Positions 59,371-64,000 of a stretch of 64,000 nucleotides of DNA are shown here, piece after piece. The notes beneath the pieces were generated by a model, which worked only from the letters and a program-made list of their open reading frames with translations, did no database searches and was not told the DNA's origin. Origin of the DNA: Cristatella mucedo (lineage: Eukaryota > Bryozoa > Phylactolaemata > Cristatellidae). The position numbers were made by a program, and so were the translations under genes. The DNA lies in NCBI GenBank assembly GCA_009760855.2, contig WPIO01000220.1, positions 186,001-250,000 on the forward strand. The letters are read 5' to 3'. How positions within the stretch are numbered: the stretch's first letter is position 1; every line of letters begins with the position of its first letter.

Positions 59371-59969
59371 TGACTGAGCCGGGATAGGCTCGAACAACCT
59401 TATTTCTACATTTGATGGCTGTTACAGTGGCAGGTGCTTGTTTGAGGATCTCTTCTGTATTTCTTTGCTGTTCTACGTTTCATAATATATATGGTGAGGT
59501 CAAAATACTTCTAAAAAGTATACGATCATGTGTCTAAATATTCATGTAAAAGATTGATGAGACATAAATTGACTCTTTCGGACTGAGGAAACGTAGCTGT
59601 AAACACAATTTGTAGCTGCCCAGTACGATAATGATACGGATAACCTAAGTTTATATTCACATTTCTTAGAGATTCATTTGACGGCGGAAGCTTATGCATT
59701 GGGCAAGAAAAAATCGATCCCATGGCCGTCTAAAAGTCAGTTCAAAGTGACCGTGACAAGATTACCATAGACTGGAACTGTCGTGTCGTGCAAAGCTCGA
59801 ATAACTATCCTTAATGACACTGTCAGAAAGTAGCAAAATATCCATCCACCTGCATTGCTTAAGGTTATTTACATGAACATGCGATTCAGTTTGAAGATGA
59901 AAATTTATGCAATTGACCAGCAGCTGCATATCACACCAGTCTCGTTTTCTTAGTGAGATGTGCTAGAGC

Positions 59970-60140
59970 AGTAATGGATCACTAGATGAGGCTCTCCTGG
60001 ACCTCGGTCCCAAGGTCTCAGGTTCGAAAAGTACGGTAAGCGATCATGTATTGCCTATACAAGCGCTGGCGGTAGCCTTACGGGCTATTGAGCTGCTATG
60101 CAAACAAGCCGTTTATCAGCTGGTATCATTTGTATAAGAT
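59970..60140 (+). mobile_element. SINE-B copy, degenerate
   Basis: ATGGATCACTAGATGAGGCT head, AGGTTCGAAAAGTACGGTAA box-B region, GCGATCATGTATTGCCTATA, GCTATTGAGCTGCTATGCAA, GTTTATCAGCTGGTATCATT. Confidence 0.75.
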
Positions 60141-61390
60141 AGGCCTATACCGGCATTCCTAACGGATGTATTATGATAGCAGTATGCATTTTCCTCAATA
60201 TTCAAAGTCGGAAGGATAATTACTTCCGCTGAATTAACTCTAATTGGTGGAAGCAAATATCCGTAACGAAACTCTTTTGTTCAAACGATTGCTTAGCTTC
60301 AAAAGACATGCCAACGAATCTTAATACTTATTTGCAGCTGAAGTTGGCACAGGAAGTCTTTTGGTCGACTAAAGGTCAAGGTTCACAAGCAACGATTATG
60401 TCGAGCACAAGTATTGCTATGCCCAAAGCAATGGCTAACAATGTAATGTAATGTAATGTAATGTATCTCCATCAGTAACTCCACCAAGTCATAAAGACCA
60501 AGCCGAGAGGTAAGTCGGTTGAAAAAAGCTTAAAGTCTTTATCCGAAGCTTTGTGTTTTAAGTTTCTCACTTTTTCATGAATTTCACACAGAGAGCATGT
60601 TAGGAACCCCTGGCGGACTTAACGGGATCATCAACTGCCGAGAGCCAACGAAGGAATATTGGCTTGACTTCGAAGATGGCTCTGCATTTGAATTGAACGA
60701 ATTAGACTAACTCCGAATACTCTAAAAGATGGATATGATTTATGATCGCGAGAATTCATTAGGCTCGCAATTTCTTGATTCTGTACATTTAATACAATTC
60801 ACAGATGAAGTTGAGAGCAGCTCTATTAATAAGGTTTCCTTAAGAGAAGAAGACCAAAAAGATTGCAGTGTTGCAATGTTGAAATGCTTAAGTTCTGGAA
60901 TTTATTGATGCCATAATAAATGTTGAGGATATATTAGAGTTTACAAAATAACTTGAGTAAATAAAAAGTAGCTTTCCACTACGGAGACCTCCAAAAAAGT
61001 AAACAGTTAAGCAGGCGCAGCACCGGTGCTGACAGGCCTTCTTCTGCCCTAGCTGCCTCTGTCTGACTACTGAGTTTGCCATGAAGAGATGCTGTGCCTA
61101 CGACGTCCACAGTGCAAGCAAGAGTCATGCTGATTTGACCGTCCTGTCGTAAAATTGCTAGTTGCCGAAACTTCCGAAACTGGCGCAAAAACTGAACACT
61201 AATCAATCCATTCTAGTACGGTTACAAATTAGATCAAGACTCAAGAATGTACAATCGAAAGTCAGCAGATGCATGCTTACCAATGAACGTGTTGGCACAT
61301 TTTCTAGGTGTTTTTTTTCTTCACATTAACATAATTTCACAGATAAGTAATAGTGCTTTTGCATACCTGCACCTGTTTTTGTGCAGATAT
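60141..61390. other. Intergenic DNA with one small LINE-B tail
   Basis: Apart from the LINE-B end at 60443-60505 nothing recognisable was found on either strand. Confidence 0.35.
60443..60505 (-). mobile_element. LINE-B 3' terminal fragment
   Basis: Plus strand shows (GTAAT)n, GTATCTCCATCAGTAACTCC, ACCAAGTCATAAAGACCA, i.e. only the pentanucleotide tail and stem-loop of LINE-B on the minus strand. Confidence 0.82.
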
Positions 61391-61540
<150 letters not shown>

Positions 61541-61679
61541 GTGTCTGTATGTCTGTCTGTTTCACGGGTCCGTGATTGTGTGCGACAGGGCGTGCATGCC
61601 TGCATGTATGTGTGTGAGTGCACGTGTGTTTGGGCATACGTGAGTGCATGTGTTCGTGCAGATGTGCATACACGTACTC

Positions 61680-62550
61680 GAAAGAGCTCAGGGGTCTAAT
61701 TCGGCAAGAATGATATTGGTCTAGAAACAGCACATCTCATAATCCTTAGGCTATCGAAATGCTCATGGTCACGTGGCTTAGCTGCTCGGCTCTGGCACTT
61801 AAATGGCCCTCCTTGAGCTCCTCCACTCTACGTCTTTTGTTTTCGTGCTAAGCTTGCACGTGAACAAGACATCGGCTGTGTAGGATGCCAAGCGTTTTGC
61901 AGCTCTCGGGCTTAACTATTTGAGTTTACCGGATGCAACTTCCGAACATGGCCTCGGCTTTTACAACTAACCATGCAACCAACACAGCAAGTAGCATGCT
62001 TCCATTAGTCTTGGACATTGTCTATAAATTAGAAAACAACTGCTCCGAAGCCTATTCAGTAAATATGTGCAGCAACTTGCTGGGCCACAGCTATACAGCA
62101 GTTCATTAATGTCGTTGGATCGAAGGGTGTCCCGAGTACCAAGCTCGCATTCCACAGAGCGCAGTTGCTTGGTGACGTGATTACACAGGATACAGTATGC
62201 CTGCTGTAGTTTCTGGAAGCTAACGACGCTTTCTTAGCAAATTCATCGGTATCGGCTAGACAAAGCAATTGTAGCTGGTGACAGACATTTTTTTAAGCCT
62301 AGCCAGTGACAGCTCGCCACAAGGGTGAATGTTTGTATATCCCTTACTTGAATCGCCCGTGGCAAGCCCTGTGCTGCTGCACAGTTGTCCTGTTAATTTT
62401 CAGCCTCTAAACCAAGTTTGACAGCAGCAGACATAAAATCGGGTTCAATGCCTTCGTTTTATGCAAATGACGCAGCGTTACCTTTATTCAATCTTTCCCT
62501 GCCTGGCCCAACTTAAAATAATCTCTGTGCATGTATTTTTTTACATCTGG
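61680..62550 (+). pseudogene. Decayed duplicate of D2HGDH exon 6 and flanks
   Basis: Collinear with 53.43-54.5 kb: AAGAGCTCAGGGGTCTAATT versus AAGAGCTTAGGGTTCTTGGT; then CATCGGCTGTGTAGGATGCC versus CGTCGGCTGCGTACGATGCC; CGAACATGGCCTCGGCTTTT versus CGAACACGGCCTAGGCTTCC (the EHGLGF codons); GCAGTTCATTAATG versus GCAGCTCATTAACT (the stop region); and downstream CACAAGGGTGAATGTTTGTA versus CACAAGGGTGAGTGTATGTG. The copy has lost the acceptor AG, has a stop right after EHGLGF, and carries large deletions in the coding part, so it cannot encode the enzyme's C terminus. No other D2HGDH exon is found near it. Confidence 0.85.
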
Positions 62551-62815
62551 ACATAATGTTGCCAAAATTCTCACTTTCACGGAAAATAAAACCATTTCAA
62601 TAGTCAAACCTGCTATTCCTAGAAATGCGTAAACTCAATCACCAAAATTGGCTCAACCAGTATATCTCTCTTTGCAGCTTCGGTAACTGCTGATGCCCTG
62701 TATATTTTTTACCTATAAATATATATACATTTGTATATAGTTATGTTTACATATCCTAAAGTTGATATAATCTCCGTGTCTCTCTATATACATGACATAT
62801 ATGCACGTATAACCC

Positions 62816-62925
62816 ATTTATATCGCACACTATCAAGCTGAATTTCTTTCTTGCTGCTTTGGACATACCTCAAGACTCAAGCCAACGACCTCGGTTCGCT
62901 ACGGCAGGCTCCTTAATCTTTACGG
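62816..62925 (-). mobile_element. SINE-A copy, degenerate
   Basis: Reverse complement: AAGATTAAGGAGCCTGCCGT, AACCGAGGTCGTTGGCTTGA, GTCTTGAGGTATGTCCAAAG, then eroded tail and GATATAAATGGGTTATACGT. Weak but in the right order. Confidence 0.5.
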
Positions 62926-63109
62926 CACTTTTTGGCCTGAGGTATTTATGACCCAGCAAAGTTTTATGACGTTGCCGCCAGTTTATGGGCCGCAGCAATT
63001 TACGGCGTTGAGTGATAACTGGGGCCTGCAAAGGCCCGGTAGATATGGTGATGACGTCTGCGAGAGGTCACTCACTGGCCGGCAGCGGCGTGCGTCTGCG
63101 TGAATAAAC

Positions 63110-63332
63110 GTTTCACATGCATGCTGACGCTGTGCATGCTGCCACTAACCTCATTTGCATGCTGACCCTGTGTATGTCACCCCTAGCCATGTAATTCGTG
63201 TTGTTTATCAAGCATGATATTACTCACGATTCAATCGCGTTTCCCTTGGCAGCAAATGTAAAGCGCCTAGAAAGAGATTGAGTTCTCTGAGGGCGCTTTA
63301 TCAAGTCCATTATTGTTATTATTATCATTATT
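63110..63332 (+). mobile_element. LINE-A 3' UTR fragment, well preserved
   Basis: CATGCATGCTGACGCTGTGC, CTGCCACTAACCTCATTTGC, then the terminal hairpin: stem AAAGCGCC (63260-63267) with GGCGCTTT (63292-63299) and inner AGAGA (63273-63277) with TCTCT (63284-63288), then CATTATTGTTATTATTATC. Confidence 0.92.
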
Positions 63333-63782
63333 CTCTGAGCCCGCTTTGGTGTTCTGCGTGGATTCGCGTACCTGCTGTTTGGAGAGTATCGGACAAAATT
63401 GCGTGAACCTCGGCAGCTATGCTTGTCTGTCGCGAGGTCGCAGGAAAGTAACGGAAAACTTCACCTGCACGGGTCTTCAATCGCACTACTAGAGGACTAG
63501 CAAATTTTGCCCCCGACTTTTAGGTCCCCCCCCCGTTCTTTTGTGCGAGCGAATGCGAAAATATGCGAACTTTGTCAACTTTGTGCGACCCCGAGGCTAG
63601 AGAAGTTCTAGCCGCCACCGTGGTCTACGGTGTGAACGAGATCCAGGGGCAGAGCCGCCGCATTTCCCATCCAGCGAGCCTCGCCTCAAGCTCAGGCGCC
63701 GCTGCCGTTCGCCAATGAGCGTGCCTAGAGAGTGGGAGTGAGAGCGAAGGAGAGAGCAGGCGAAAGAGAGACAGCAAAGGTG

Positions 63783-64000
<218 letters not shown>

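Overview
The window is nuclear DNA from a multicellular animal. It has spliced genes with GT/AG introns of 0.2 to 6 kb, non-LTR retrotransposon remains, tRNA-derived SINEs, solo LTRs and very long dinucleotide microsatellites. The species cannot be named from sequence alone; an invertebrate is my inference, because the repeats resemble none of the vertebrate families I know. There is no operon, CRISPR array or other prokaryotic feature.

Three conserved genes, all on the + strand, could be assembled exon by exon with matching splice phases. (1) 35-1385: the last three coding exons of a katanin p60-type microtubule-severing AAA ATPase; the 5' part lies outside the window. (2) about 15564-24778: a GAS2-family cytoskeletal linker with a calponin-homology domain and a GAS2 (GAR) domain. 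A seven-exon chain is recovered, including one short zinc-half exon and one tiny terminal exon; the 5' start is unresolved, with a speculative first exon at 7642-7716. (3) 41316-54035: a complete six-exon D-2-hydroxyglutarate dehydrogenase (D2HGDH, 534 aa) with a mitochondrial presequence. A GC-rich ORF at 32650-33318 may be a further, unrecognised gene.

The rest is mostly transposon debris. LINE family A ends in (ATT)n and LINE family B in (ATTAC)n-like repeats; both encode a CR1/L2-like reverse transcriptase and are 5'-truncated and broken. SINE-A is tRNA-headed and carries a 3' tail with the same stem-loop as LINE-A. SINE-B is also tRNA-headed but has an unrelated tail. Two solo LTRs of one family have perfect 5-bp target-site duplications. 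Nested insertions can be read at 56.0-57.9 kb and 20.3-21.1 kb.

The region 61.68-62.55 kb is a decayed duplicate of the last D2HGDH exon and its flanks. GA/CT, TA and GT microsatellites are abundant. Two GA arrays (37.2 kb and the right edge) share a GATAAGAC-type interruption, and two TA/GA arrays share a unique flank of about 45 bp. No wholly new functional system was found. The strongest leads are the LINE/SINE shared 3' hairpin, the solo-LTR family, the D2HGDH duplicate and the orphan GC-rich ORF.
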